In this document: positions 16,250-24,606 of the stretch, piece after piece | How the letters are laid out: each line of letters starts with the position of its first letter | Position numbering within the stretch: the first letter of the stretch is position 1 | From: Bacteroidota bacterium | GTDB taxonomy: Bacteria; Bacteroidota; Bacteroidia; Chitinophagales; BACL12 | Direction of reading: 5' to 3' | DNA length: 43,634 nucleotides | Assembly: GCA_016124275.1 (NCBI GenBank) | Contig: WGOA01000013.1 | Span: forward strand, 1-43,634 | The notes under the pieces: generated by a model | What the model was told of the DNA's origin: nothing | Database searches by the model: none | What the model saw: the letters and a program-made list of their open reading frames with translations, nothing else | Translations under genes and position numbers: made by a program

Positions 16250-18346
16250 TTAACGCCCAATCTGCAGCTTGCCGCTCCAGCGCTCTTTCCCTGCATTCAA
16301 CTCCAACAGGTACACTCCTGAATGCAGATTCTGAATTTGGAGAGCGAATTCGCGCTGCCCGGCCGGGACCGTGAACCGTTGATGGATGCGCCCATCGAGG
16401 CTGCTCAACAGCCCGAATCCCATTTCGACCAGTGGCGCTCCAAGCATCACATTGACTGCGGTGCTGGCAGGATTGGGGAACAACTGTACCGGCTGTGCAA
16501 CCGTGCTGCTGAGGCCGGAGGGCAGTTCGGTGATGACCACATCCTGGCAATAAGAGGCGCTACTGCCAGCAGCATTGCTGGCAATCAGGCAAACCGGGTA
16601 AGTGCCCAGCGTGTCATAAACATGCGACGGGTTTTGCAAGGTTGAGCCGGCACCATCGCCAAAGGTCCAGGCCCAGCTCGTGGGTCCGTTGCTGCTCAGG
16701 TCGCTGAAACGGACCGTATCCAAAACCACTACGGCGGCAAAATCAGCCACGGGCGCTACCACCACTCCTGTAACAACCAAACTCTGGCACTTCGTGTCGC
16801 TTCCCGTGCCGTTGGAGGCCGTTAAGCAAACAGAAAAAGTGCCGTTGGCTGTGTAGGTGTAAACCGGGTTCTGGTCGGCACTGGTGCCGCCGTCGCCGAA
16901 GGTCCAGGCCCAGCCCGTCGGGCTGTTGCTGCTCAGGTCGGTGAAGCTCACTTCCGGATCGGAACTGGCGTCAATGCTGAAGCTAGCGGCGGGTGCTCCG
17001 AGCGGTAGTGTAGTGATGGCCCTGAAGTGGTAGTCATCGGAAATCAAGGTCCAGATTCCACCCGCCTGGATGGCGGTCCGACCTGCAATGCCCGGCGTTG
17101 TTTGGCTAACCCAGGCTTGCCCGACAGGCACTTCAAACCCGATCCAAAGGTCGCCGGATAGACCGCTGAGTGCCGCTGAATACGCGCGAAGGTCCACACG
17201 GGTCATTTGATTCGGGGCGCCCAGGGAAGCTTCCGGTGTCACAGAGAACGGAGTAATCAGGTCCGTACCGGGGATTCCTCCGGCGTCATCCCAAACGTGC
17301 ACCAGGATGTCGTTGTTGGGTCGGGTTGGATCGGTATAATTGCGGAGCAACACCGTGGCCAGATCGGAAGTACCTGGAAGGCTGATCCGTACGGCGGCAA
17401 AATTGGAGCCACTCAACCCCGAAGGACCAAAAGAATTGACAAAATCGATCACGGAATTATCGTATGCGATGTAATTTCCGGCGATATAGTTGTATGCAGC
17501 ACTGGTGCCCGAGTTTGCCGCGGCAGAGGCATCGGTTGCCGAAAGGGTATAGCTCACCCAACTTCCCGCAGCTTGTTCGGGGATAGTATACCCCCATTCC
17601 GTGCCCGTGACAGCGGAGCCTGAGACCACCACCGGCGGTCCTCCATCTACGGTATAGGCCAATGTGGAGGACGCAATCCCGGAGGGGTCCAACAGATTAG
17701 CGCTAACCAGAAAATCGCCGGGGCTGCCTTCATACAACAGCGGGCCGTCGTGCAAAATCAATGGGGCAGCGAGGTCTGTACTGGAGCTGGTAATTTGCAG
17801 GTCATCCACATACATACCATCAAAATTGACGGCCCCGTCACTGACAAATCGGAAGCGGATTTTTACATCGCTGTTGCCCGCAAAAGCGCCGAGCGAATAC
17901 GTGTACTGGACCCATGGCGACAGGAGCCCTTCGCCATCAAATGCATCCAGGAGTACCCAAGGTCCGCCATCGCCGGAGACCTCTACATAGGTATAGTCAA
18001 ATCCGGCTTCAATGGAATAGATGGCCCAGAAACTCAAGTTGGCATCCAACGCACCGGTCAGATCTGCACCGGAAACCATGGTGGCAGTGGCCGTTATGCC
18101 GTCGCCGTAAAAACCTACCGGGCTTTCCGTTAAACTGCTGGTGCCGGCATAACTAAACGTTGAACTGATGCCGTAGCCACCCGTCAGGATCCAGGCGGCA
18201 GACCCGGATTCAAAACCATCCGAGAATTCCACGGTTTGCGCTTCTGCTTTTGCCCCGCCAAAGACCATCAGAAACAGGGTTAACAGGGCTGGGATTTGGC
18301 TGGGAGCCAAAATCGGTAAGCCAAAAACAGGTCTGTTCGTTTTCAT
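16250..18346 (-). CDS. Secreted PKD-domain protein with T9SS sorting domain
   Basis: 698 residues from the ATG at 18346. A TTG at 18394 overlaps the accC stop, but the ATG gives a proper signal peptide (hydrophobic ALLTLFLMVFG, cleavage near AEA-Q at 36/37). Then come a jelly-roll/MAM-like domain (~40-190, FSDGFESGSAAWILTG ... FDGMYVDDLQI), an Ig-like segment (~195-290), a beta-rich region (~295-450), two PKD domains (~455-625), each with GWAWTFGDG or SWAWTFGDG, and a C-terminal T9SS type A sorting domain (VQLFPNPASTAVNV ... GVYLLELNAGKERWSGKLQI). The protein should cross the outer membrane by T9SS and be anchored or released. No catalytic domain is recognised; adhesion or glycan binding is plausible. 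It lies 44 bp downstream of accC. Confidence 0.85.
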   Translation of the reverse strand: MKTNRPVFGLPILAPSQIPALLTLFLMVFGGAKAEAQTVEFSDGFESGSAAWILTGGYGISSTFSYAGTSSLTESPVGFYGDGITATATMVSGADLTGALDANLSFWAIYSIEAGFDYTYVEVSGDGGPWVLLDAFDGEGLLSPWVQYTYSLGAFAGNSDVKIRFRFVSDGAVNFDGMYVDDLQITSSSTDLAAPLILHDGPLLYEGSPGDFLVSANLLDPSGIASSTLAYTVDGGPPVVVSGSAVTGTEWGYTIPEQAAGSWVSYTLSATDASAAANSGTSAAYNYIAGNYIAYDNSVIDFVNSFGPSGLSGSNFAAVRISLPGTSDLATVLLRNYTDPTRPNNDILVHVWDDAGGIPGTDLITPFSVTPEASLGAPNQMTRVDLRAYSAALSGLSGDLWIGFEVPVGQAWVSQTTPGIAGRTAIQAGGIWTLISDDYHFRAITTLPLGAPAASFSIDASSDPEVSFTDLSSNSPTGWAWTFGDGGTSADQNPVYTYTANGTFSVCLTASNGTGSDTKCQSLVVTGVVVAPVADFAAVVVLDTVRFSDLSSNGPTSWAWTFGDGAGSTLQNPSHVYDTLGTYPVCLIASNAAGSSASYCQDVVITELPSGLSSTVAQPVQLFPNPASTAVNVMLGAPLVEMGFGLLSSLDGRIHQRFTVPAGQREFALQIQNLHSGVYLLELNAGKERWSGKLQIGR

Positions 18347-18390
18347 AGGTCGGTTGCTTTTAAAGGGCGAAAAGAGCGTAGCGTCTGTGT

Positions 18391-19875
18391 TCAACTGCGG
18401 TTCAGTTGCCAGGCAGTTCGCGGGCGCGATACTGCGGAAGCGGCCCCCTGGCTTACCTGGCGTTGGCTGTGCAGCCGCGCGGCGAGCAGTGCGGCGATTT
18501 CCGCTTCATCGGCGTTGTCGCGTTTGAGTTTTTCGGGATCAAAATGCTGTTCCACGAACTTGGTGTCAAAGTCACCGGTTCGAAAAGGGACCGAGTCAAT
18601 GGCAAAAGCGCCAAAGGCCAGCGTGGTTTTCACACCGTTGATGCGGTACTCTGCAATTGCGCGCAGCATCCGGTCAATCGCCTGCTCGCGGTTGGCCCCC
18701 CACGCGCAGAGCTTGGCGATCATGGGGTCGTAGTGAATGGGGATTTCCATGCCTTCTTCAAACCCGTCGTCCAGCCGGATGCCTGGACCCTGAGGGCGTC
18801 GGTAGGTATGCAGGGTGCCCACATCGGGGAGAAAGCGGTTGGTCGGGTCTTCGGCATAAACGCGCAATTCCAGGGCATGCCCGTGGATGCGCAGGTCTTC
18901 TTGCCGAAAGGAAATGGGCTTGCCTGCGGCAATGTTGATCTGCTCCCGCACCAGGTCAATTCCGGTAATCAATTCGGTAATCGGATGTTCAACCTGGAGC
19001 CGCGTGTTCATTTCGAGGAAGTAGTACTTATGGTCTGCATCCATAAGAAATTCTACGGTTCCGGCGCCCGTATAATGGACCGATTGCGCCACGGCAACGG
19101 CGCTCGCTCCCATGGCGGCGCGCAGTTCAGGGGTCAAAATTGCCGAAGGAGCTTCTTCGATCACTTTTTGGTGGCGGCGCTGGATGGAACACTCCCGTTC
19201 AAAGAGGTGAACGACATTTCCGTGGGTATCGCCCAGAACCTGTACTTCAACATGGCGGGGCTTGGTAACAAATTTTTCAACAAACACCGCTCCGTTGCCA
19301 AAAGCGGAAGCCGCTTCGCTGGACGCGCGCGCCATCTCTGCTTTCAAGTCCTCCGGCCGCTCCACCACGCGCATGCCCTTTCCCCCGCCCCCCGCGGAAG
19401 CCTTAATCAGGACAGGGTACCCAATTTCGGCCGCCAGCCGAAGGGCTTCATCGGGATCACTCACCGCCCCCGGTGTCCCGGGAACCATGGGCACATTGTA
19501 TTCGGCAACTGCGCGCTTGGAAGCGAGCTTATCGCCCATAATTTCAATGGCATGCGGCGTAGGACCGATGAAAACCATGCCCGCATCGGTGACTGCCTGG
19601 CAAAAAGCCGCATTCTCGCTCAAAAAGCCGTATCCGGGATGGATCGCTTCCACCCCCAGGCGCAGCGCTTCTGCTATGATTTTGTCGCCCCGAAGGTAGC
19701 TCTGGCTGGAAGCTGCAGGACCCAGGCAAATGGCTTCATCGGCAAACCGCACGTGCAGGGCGCCCCGATCGGCTTCCGAGTACACGGCAACTGTGCTAAT
19801 GCCCATTTCGCGGGCAGTGCGCATGACCCGTAGGGCAATTTCGCCCCGGTTGGCCACAAGAATTTTCTTGAACAT
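18391..19875 (-). CDS. accC: Biotin carboxylase (acetyl/propionyl-CoA carboxylase subunit)
   Basis: 494 residues. It begins with MFKKILVANRGEIALRVMRTAREMGI, the biotin carboxylase N-domain, followed by HPGYGFLSENA, the ATP-grasp glycine loop KASAGGGGKGMRVV and the active-site strand FLEMNTRLQVEHPITELITGIDLV. It carboxylates biotin on a separate carrier protein using ATP and bicarbonate. It is ~45 residues longer than E. coli AccC because of an Ala/Arg-rich tail, but has no biotinyl domain. No carrier or carboxyltransferase gene is in the window, so acetyl-CoA and propionyl-CoA carboxylase roles cannot be told apart. Divergent from ccmB. Confidence 0.88.
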   Translation of the reverse strand: MFKKILVANRGEIALRVMRTAREMGISTVAVYSEADRGALHVRFADEAICLGPAASSQSYLRGDKIIAEALRLGVEAIHPGYGFLSENAAFCQAVTDAGMVFIGPTPHAIEIMGDKLASKRAVAEYNVPMVPGTPGAVSDPDEALRLAAEIGYPVLIKASAGGGGKGMRVVERPEDLKAEMARASSEAASAFGNGAVFVEKFVTKPRHVEVQVLGDTHGNVVHLFERECSIQRRHQKVIEEAPSAILTPELRAAMGASAVAVAQSVHYTGAGTVEFLMDADHKYYFLEMNTRLQVEHPITELITGIDLVREQINIAAGKPISFRQEDLRIHGHALELRVYAEDPTNRFLPDVGTLHTYRRPQGPGIRLDDGFEEGMEIPIHYDPMIAKLCAWGANREQAIDRMLRAIAEYRINGVKTTLAFGAFAIDSVPFRTGDFDTKFVEQHFDPEKLKRDNADEAEIAALLAARLHSQRQVSQGAASAVSRPRTAWQLNRS

Positions 19876-19945
19876 AAAGGAAGGTTCCAGCGCTAAATTT
19901 AGGTTAGCAAGCGGCTAAGTGCATCATTTCCGGCTGACTGTGTGC

Positions 19946-19953
19946 GAACTTTG
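19946..19953 (+). promoter_or_regulatory. Candidate -7 box GAACTTTG before ccmB
   Basis: GAACTTTG differs from TAnnTTTG in one base and lies 26 nt before the ATG at 19980, in the divergent accC-ccmB spacer. No clear -33 element accompanies it. Confidence 0.35.
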
Positions 19954-19979
19954 TGCCCCGCTCGTTGATTCTGCACCCG

Positions 19980-20657
19980 ATGCCCGCAACGTTTTACCAA
20001 CAAGTATTCGCCCTTATCCTCAAGGAAGCCCGGTTGGAGTGGCGCCTTAAATACGCCCTCGGGGGAATTGCCCTGTACCTTTTGGCCGTTATCCTGCTCA
20101 TTTACCTGACGTTTGAGCGGTTGGAAGACCGGGTTTGGGTGCTGCTTTTTTGGATGGCCGTCTTGTTTACCGCAGCCAATGCAGTGGCCAAAAGCTTTTT
20201 GATGGAAAGCGAAGGGCGCAAGCTGTATTACTACACCTTGGCGTCAGCGGAGGCTGTCATGCTATCAAAAATTATTTATAATTTTATTTTAATGATGATT
20301 CTGGCCCTCGTAGGGTTGGGGCTTTTTGCCGCCATGATGGGGTTCCCCCCGGAGCGGCCAGGGCTGTTTCTCGCTGTGGTGGTGTTGGGCAGCGGGGCTT
20401 TTTCGCTGGTCTTTACCATGGTTTCTGCCATTGCAGCCGGGGCGTCCAATTCCGGGACATTGGTGGCTATTTTGGGTTTTCCTGTCCTGGTTCCCGTCAT
20501 CCGCTTGCTCACGGCCCTTTCCATGCTCAGTTTAATGCCGCTCCAAGTGGCATCGCCCGGCCTGACGCCCGGGCAAGGACTCCTGTTGTTGGGGGGTATT
20601 GACATCCTGGTCCTGGCTTTTGCGATGGTCCTTTTTCCTTACCTTTGGCGCGATTAA
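19980..20657 (+). CDS. ccmB: Heme exporter/cytochrome c maturation protein CcmB
   Basis: 225 residues from the ATG at 19980; a GTG at 19953 would overlap the promoter box. Six hydrophobic segments follow an N-terminal FALILKEARLEWRLKYALGGI, the CcmB hallmark (xxLxKDLxxExR). CcmB is the inner-membrane permease that works with the ATPase CcmA and with CcmC/CcmD to release holo-CcmE during c-type cytochrome maturation. The gene is the first of ccmB-ccmC-ccmD. No ccmA is adjacent. The start to ccmC spacing is 47 bp. Confidence 0.88.
   Translation: MPATFYQQVFALILKEARLEWRLKYALGGIALYLLAVILLIYLTFERLEDRVWVLLFWMAVLFTAANAVAKSFLMESEGRKLYYYTLASAEAVMLSKIIYNFILMMILALVGLGLFAAMMGFPPERPGLFLAVVVLGSGAFSLVFTMVSAIAAGASNSGTLVAILGFPVLVPVIRLLTALSMLSLMPLQVASPGLTPGQGLLLLGGIDILVLAFAMVLFPYLWRD
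20640..20647 (+). promoter_or_regulatory. TACCTTTG box at the end of ccmB
   Basis: A perfect TAnnTTTG match lies in the last codons of ccmB, 57 nt before the ccmC start. It might give ccmC-ccmD extra transcription, but as it falls in coding sequence it may be coincidental. Confidence 0.25.
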
Positions 20658-20704
20658 TCGAACCGCGAACCCCTGCGGATTCACCAGTCCTTTTGCCACC
20701 CCTC

Positions 20705-21430
20705 ATGGCCCTATTCTCTTGGTCTGCAAGCCTGAAAGCCCTAACAATAGCCCTTTTGGTCTATGTATTTGTGCAGGGGTTGCTCGGACCAGTGCCTGAT
20801 CTGGTGGTGCTGGAGGAGACCATCCGCAACCTGTACTTTCACGTGCCGCTTTGGTTCGCCATGATCCTCATGCTGCTGGGTTCACTGGGCTTCAGCATTG
20901 CCTATCTGGTCAGTGGTGCTGATCGGTGGGATGAACGCGCTTCCTCCCTGGCCGCAGTTTCCATTATTTTTGGGGTTTTGGGCTTTGCCACCGGCATGCT
21001 TTGGGGCAATTACACCTGGGGAAGCCTTGGGGCCTTCCTTTTCTCCGACCCAAAAACGCTGGGGGCCATGATTGGCTTGCTGATCTACCTGGCCTATTTC
21101 ATTTTGAGGGGCTCTGTGGATGACCCCGAAAAGGCAGCGCGATTGTCCGCAGTCTACAGCATCTTTGCCTACAGTTTGCTGATCTTTTTTATTTTCATTT
21201 TCCCCAGAATGAGCGGCGTGGATTCTCTCCACCCGGGCAGTGGGGGAAACCCTGGCTTTTCCGCTTACGATCTGGACGACCGGATGCGCGCGGTATTCTA
21301 CCCCGCAGTTTTTGGTTATACCGGTTTGGGCGTTTGGATCTCCAGCCTCCGCTGGCGCATGAAAGCGGTTGAACGCTCCCTGCAGGAACGCGACGAAGAC
21401 CACCTAGATTTGTCTTTCCCAAAAGCATAG
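20705..21430 (+). CDS. ccmC: Heme handling protein CcmC (CcsA/CcmC family)
   Basis: 241 residues from the ATG at 20705, where the first membrane helix starts; the upstream in-frame TTG (20645) overlaps ccmB. Six membrane helices. NLYFHVPLWFAM carries H46 and DSLHPGSGGNPGF carries H176, the two conserved periplasmic heme-ligand histidines of the family. The Trp-rich heme-binding segment is WGNYTWGSLGAFLFSDPK (100-117); it keeps WG and DPK but has GAFLFS where relatives usually have W-x-x near the Asp. CcmC loads heme on CcmE. A 19-bp gap separates it from ccmD, so both are surely co-transcribed. Confidence 0.88.
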   Translation: MALFSWSASLKALTIALLVYVFVQGLLGPVPDLVVLEETIRNLYFHVPLWFAMILMLLGSLGFSIAYLVSGADRWDERASSLAAVSIIFGVLGFATGMLWGNYTWGSLGAFLFSDPKTLGAMIGLLIYLAYFILRGSVDDPEKAARLSAVYSIFAYSLLIFFIFIFPRMSGVDSLHPGSGGNPGFSAYDLDDRMRAVFYPAVFGYTGLGVWISSLRWRMKAVERSLQERDEDHLDLSFPKA

Positions 21431-21449
21431 CGGCCAGTTATCCAACTTC

Positions 21450-21683
21450 ATGAATACAAAAAAAATTCTTGGATTCGCGCTGGTGCATGGCTTCCCCTTG
21501 TTGCTGCAGGCTCAACAACAGGAACAAGCTACCGGTCTGCGCGCTTCCGGAAAGATCTACGTTGTGGTTGGTGTTATTCTGATCATCCTTTTTGGGTTGA
21601 TCGGTTATCTGATCAGCCTGGATCGAAAAATTAATCGGATGGAACAGCATTTGCGCAAAAGCAAGCCATCCGGAAAGTCTTGA
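21450..21683 (+). CDS. ccmD: CcmD family protein
   Basis: 77 residues: a signal-like hydrophobic N-terminus ending near LQAQ, then [42 protein letters not shown]. The segment '[32 protein letters not shown]' is what I recall for Bacteroidota CcmD-like proteins encoded after ccmC. CcmD stabilises the CcmABC complex on CcmE. The expected next genes ccmE and ccmF are not here; glutamate dehydrogenase follows after 68 bp. Confidence 0.8.
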   Translation: MNTKKILGFALVHGFPLLLQAQQQEQATGLRASGKIYVVVGVILIILFGLIGYLISLDRKINRMEQHLRKSKPSGKS

Positions 21684-21751
21684 GGACAGGCAAAAACCAT
21701 TCCCTGTTCCTTCAAAAATCCTCCTTACATCCCAGCCCAAAAGACCCTTTT

Positions 21752-23173
21752 ATGAGCACGGCGAAATCAAAGTACTCCTTTCACCAAAGTGTCGATTACT
21801 ATTTCGACAAAGCGGCACCGATCACCAAACACCCCCAAGGGCTTTTGGACCAAATCAAGGTGCCGAACGCAGTCTATCAAATGCGTTTTCCGGTAAAAAT
21901 CGGCAACGATTATCAGGTTATTGAGGCCTTCCGCGTTCAGCACAGCCAGCACCGGTTGCCCACTAAAGGTGGAATCCGCTACAGCATCCACGTCGATCAG
22001 GATGAAGTGACGGCACTTGCCGCGCTCATGACCTACAAGTGCGCCATTGTTGACGTTCCATTTGGCGGAGCAAAAGGTGGCATAAAAATCAGCCCCAGAA
22101 ACTACTCCACTTCGCAGTTGCAGCGCATTACCCGCCGCTACACAGCCGAATTGGTCAAGAAGAATTTCATTGGCCCGGGCATTGACGTCCCTGCTCCGGA
22201 CTACGGTACCGGCGAACGCGAGATGGCCTGGATTCTGGATACCTACCTGACCCTGAGCAAAGGCGATATTGATGCCTACGGTTGCGTTACTGGCAAACCA
22301 GTTAACCAGCACGGCATCAACGGCCGCAAAGAAGCCACCGGGTTAGGTGTTTACTACGGCATCCGCGAAGCCATGGACAACGCTGAAGACATGAAGCAAC
22401 TGGGGTTGAGCACCGGCGTCGAAGGGAAGCGTGTGGTCATTCAGGGCCTGGGCAATGTCGGTTACTATTCCGCAAAGTTCTTCCAGGAAGCCGGGGCCAT
22501 TATCGTAGGCCTTGGCGAATACGAAGGAGCGATTCACAACCCCAAGGGATTGGATATCGAGCAAGTGCTCAAACACCGCAAGGAAACAGGCTCCATCCTG
22601 GATTTCCCGGGTGCCAAAAACATCAAGCCCACTGAGAAAGTGCTTGAATTGGCCTGTGATATTCTCATCCCCGCAGCCATTGAAAGCGTCATTCACGAGG
22701 GCAATGCCGGCCAAATCAAGGCTAAAATTGTCGGTGAGGCTGCCAATGGACCCGTTACGCCTGAAGCCAATGAAATTATGCGGGAGCGCGGCATTATGGT
22801 CATCCCGGACATGTACCTGAACGCCGGCGGTGTTACGGTATCGTATTTCGAATGGCTCAAGAACCTCTCGCACATTCGTTTCGGACGGATGCAGAAACGC
22901 TTTGATCAGAGCGCTTCAGAGGGCATGATCAAGATGATGGAGAAGTTGACCAACAAGCAGGTACCGGCCGAGGAAATCGCAAAATTGGCTCGCGGTGCCG
23001 ATGAGATCGACTTGGTTCGTTCCGGTTTGGAAGAAACCATGGTGGGCTCTTACCAGCAGATCCGGGAAATCTGGCGCAAGAACAAAAAGGTTGAAGACCT
23101 GCGCACCGCGGCCTTTGTCAACGCCATCAACAAAGTGGCGATGGACTACCTGGCCCTCGGAATTTTCCCCTGA
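21752..23173 (+). CDS. Glu/Leu/Phe/Val-type dehydrogenase (glutamate dehydrogenase)
   Basis: 473 residues from the ATG at 21752. The N-terminal domain has the substrate motif [11 protein letters not shown], the catalytic lysine in [14 protein letters not shown] and the Asp in [15 protein letters not shown]. The Rossmann domain shows [17 protein letters not shown], and [13 protein letters not shown] is the downstream family segment. It interconverts glutamate and 2-oxoglutarate plus ammonia with NAD(P). The Bacteroidota-type C-terminal region runs longer than in the clostridial enzyme. It is followed 60 bp later by a strong terminator. Cofactor preference cannot be safely read. Confidence 0.9.
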   Translation: MSTAKSKYSFHQSVDYYFDKAAPITKHPQGLLDQIKVPNAVYQMRFPVKIGNDYQVIEAFRVQHSQHRLPTKGGIRYSIHVDQDEVTALAALMTYKCAIVDVPFGGAKGGIKISPRNYSTSQLQRITRRYTAELVKKNFIGPGIDVPAPDYGTGEREMAWILDTYLTLSKGDIDAYGCVTGKPVNQHGINGRKEATGLGVYYGIREAMDNAEDMKQLGLSTGVEGKRVVIQGLGNVGYYSAKFFQEAGAIIVGLGEYEGAIHNPKGLDIEQVLKHRKETGSILDFPGAKNIKPTEKVLELACDILIPAAIESVIHEGNAGQIKAKIVGEAANGPVTPEANEIMRERGIMVIPDMYLNAGGVTVSYFEWLKNLSHIRFGRMQKRFDQSASEGMIKMMEKLTNKQVPAEEIAKLARGADEIDLVRSGLEETMVGSYQQIREIWRKNKKVEDLRTAAFVNAINKVAMDYLALGIFP

Positions 23174-23232
23174 TCTTTCTTTTGGACAAGCCGGGGCTTA
23201 GCGGCAAGGATTGCCCAACAAGGATCTCTTTC

Positions 23233-23264
23233 CGGCCGGTTGCGCAAGCAACCGGCCGTTTTTT
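23233..23264 (+). terminator. Strong intrinsic terminator after glutamate dehydrogenase
   Basis: CGGCCGGTTGC and GCAACCGGCCG form an 11-bp perfect stem with a GCAA tetraloop, directly followed by six T (23259-23264). It is the best terminator in the window and ends the plus-strand ccm-gdh transcription. Confidence 0.92.
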
Positions 23265-23322
23265 GTGCACGATTGCCCTGTAGATGCCCGTAGCTGGCCC
23301 TTTGCCACCCGGGCCGGGCAAT

Positions 23323-23778
23323 CTACCAACTTGGTGCTTCCGGCCAGTTGGGCCAATGCTGCAAAAAGCGGCGTTGGCCGTTGAGGACGTCCACTTGTGC
23401 CAGCAGCAACTCCGTTCCGTTGCAAACGGCCAGATAGGGGGCTTTGAGGACGGTATTGTAGCCTGCCGCCTGGTCCAAAACGGCTTGATTGAGCGCAATC
23501 TCCGGGGCTTTGCATTCCAGCACCATCCAGGGATGGACCTCCCGATCATAGACCACCGCATCGGCGCGCCGTGTCATGCCGTTCAGGGTCAGTTTTTTTT
23601 CGACGGACATACGAGATGCCGGATACCCGCAGGTCTCCAACATATAGCGCAGCAAATGTTGGCGCACCCATTCCTCCGGGGTTATGGCCACATAGCGCCG
23701 ACGCAGCGGATCGCGGATCATCCGGACACCGGCTGATTCGCGCCATTGAAACTCATACGATGGAAACTCGATTTGCAT
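23323..23778 (-). CDS. HSDR_N-type (type I restriction R-subunit N-terminal) protein
   Basis: 151 residues with no helicase part. The core shows R-ADAVVYD (D73) and WMVLECKAP (E88, K90), i.e. a PD-(D/E)xK nuclease fold as in the HSDR_N domain of type I restriction subunits. VRQHLLRYMLETCGYP is the typical N-terminal helix. Small stand-alone versions are common in Bacteroidota near holA, as here, so this is probably a housekeeping nuclease-fold protein and not part of a restriction system; no HsdM or HsdS is nearby. Substrate unknown. Divergent from amn with an 8-bp inverted repeat between them. Confidence 0.8.
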   Translation of the reverse strand: MQIEFPSYEFQWRESAGVRMIRDPLRRRYVAITPEEWVRQHLLRYMLETCGYPASRMSVEKKLTLNGMTRRADAVVYDREVHPWMVLECKAPEIALNQAVLDQAAGYNTVLKAPYLAVCNGTELLLAQVDVLNGQRRFLQHWPNWPEAPSW

Positions 23779-23780
23779 GG

Positions 23781-23808
23781 CAGTCCCGGGCTGATCAAAG
23801 CGGGACTG
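23781..23808. repeat. 8-bp inverted repeat in a divergent promoter region
   Basis: CAGTCCCG (23781-23788) and CGGGACTG (23801-23808) are perfect inverted copies 12 bp apart, beginning 2 bp from the HSDR_N gene's ATG and ending 10 bp before the amn -7-like box. It could be an operator for both genes or a 5' hairpin; no T tract suggests termination. Confidence 0.5.
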
Positions 23809-23818
23809 GGAAATTAGC

Positions 23819-23826
23819 TAACTTGG
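23819..23826 (+). promoter_or_regulatory. Candidate -7 box TAACTTGG of amn
   Basis: TAACTTGG has one mismatch to TAnnTTTG and lies 9 nt before the ATG at 23836, so any 5' leader would be only a few nucleotides long. No -33 TTG is visible. Confidence 0.35.
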
Positions 23827-23835
23827 CCCTTACGG

Positions 23836-24606
23836 ATGAAGACTAAAGCGGAAATCGTTGCGAATTGGCTGCCCCGTTACACGGGCCTGACCTTGGAGGA
23901 AATGAGCGAGTACATCATGCTGGTGAATTTCCAGGCCTATGTGGAAAAGTTCGCCGCTTTGCATAATGTGCCCATTCGGGGACTGGATAAGGCCATGTCC
24001 AGTGCCACGGCCGGGGGGATAACCATTATCAATTTTGGCATGGGCAGTGCCAATGCTGCTACCACGATTGATCTTTTGACCGCAACCATGCCCAAAGCAG
24101 TGTTGTTTTTGGGCAAGTGCGGCGGGCTTAAGAAGAAGAACAACATAGGTGATCTTATCCTCCCTATTGCGGCTATTCGCGGCGAGGGAACCTCCAACGA
24201 TTACCTGCTGCCCGAAGTGCCGGCACTTCCGGCGTTTGCGCTGCAAAAAGCCATTTCTACCTCTATCCGGGACCAGAACCGCGATTATTGGACGGGCACA
24301 GTGTACACCACCAACCGCCGTGTTTGGGAACACGATGACCGGTTTAAGCGTTACCTCCGACGCATCCGGGCCATGGCCATTGACATGGAAACGGCCACCA
24401 TTTTTACCACGGCTTTTGCCAACAAAATTCCAGCGGGGGCATTGTTGCTGGTCTCCGACCAGCCCATGATTCCGGAAGGGGTAAAAACCATCGAAAGCGA
24501 TCAGAAAGTTACCGCACAATACGTCGATCAGCACCTGATGATAGGCATTGAGTCCCTGCGCCAATTGATCAACGGCGGGCATACCGTTAAGCACCTGCAA
24601 TTCTGA
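23836..24606 (+). CDS. amn: AMP nucleosidase (short form)
   Basis: 256 residues. It has the nucleoside phosphorylase/AMN fold: ITIINFGMGSANAATTIDLL, AVLFLGKCGGL, and AIDMETATIFTTAFAN, whose Met-Glu contacts the ribose. The protein lacks the N-terminal regulatory domain of E. coli Amn (~480 residues) and agrees in length with the Bacteroidota form. It hydrolyses AMP to adenine and ribose 5-phosphate, balancing adenylate pools. Its TGA overlaps the next ATG (TGATG) so holA is coupled to it. Confidence 0.85.
   Translation: MKTKAEIVANWLPRYTGLTLEEMSEYIMLVNFQAYVEKFAALHNVPIRGLDKAMSSATAGGITIINFGMGSANAATTIDLLTATMPKAVLFLGKCGGLKKKNNIGDLILPIAAIRGEGTSNDYLLPEVPALPAFALQKAISTSIRDQNRDYWTGTVYTTNRRVWEHDDRFKRYLRRIRAMAIDMETATIFTTAFANKIPAGALLLVSDQPMIPEGVKTIESDQKVTAQYVDQHLMIGIESLRQLINGGHTVKHLQF

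Noticed and set aside
18347..18394. TTG start at 18394 for the PKD protein, overlapping the accC stop
   Set aside because: The ATG at 18346 gives a normal signal peptide; the additional 16 residues would only displace it.
18406..19833. Very long plus-strand reading frame (475 codons) opposite accC
   Set aside because: It runs opposite a clear biotin carboxylase gene, its protein shows no family motifs and its amino-acid composition is that of a GC-rich antisense shadow.
23323..23778. A restriction-modification or defence system around the HSDR_N-type gene
   Set aside because: No methylase, specificity or helicase gene is nearby and stand-alone HSDR_N proteins beside holA are usual in this phylum.
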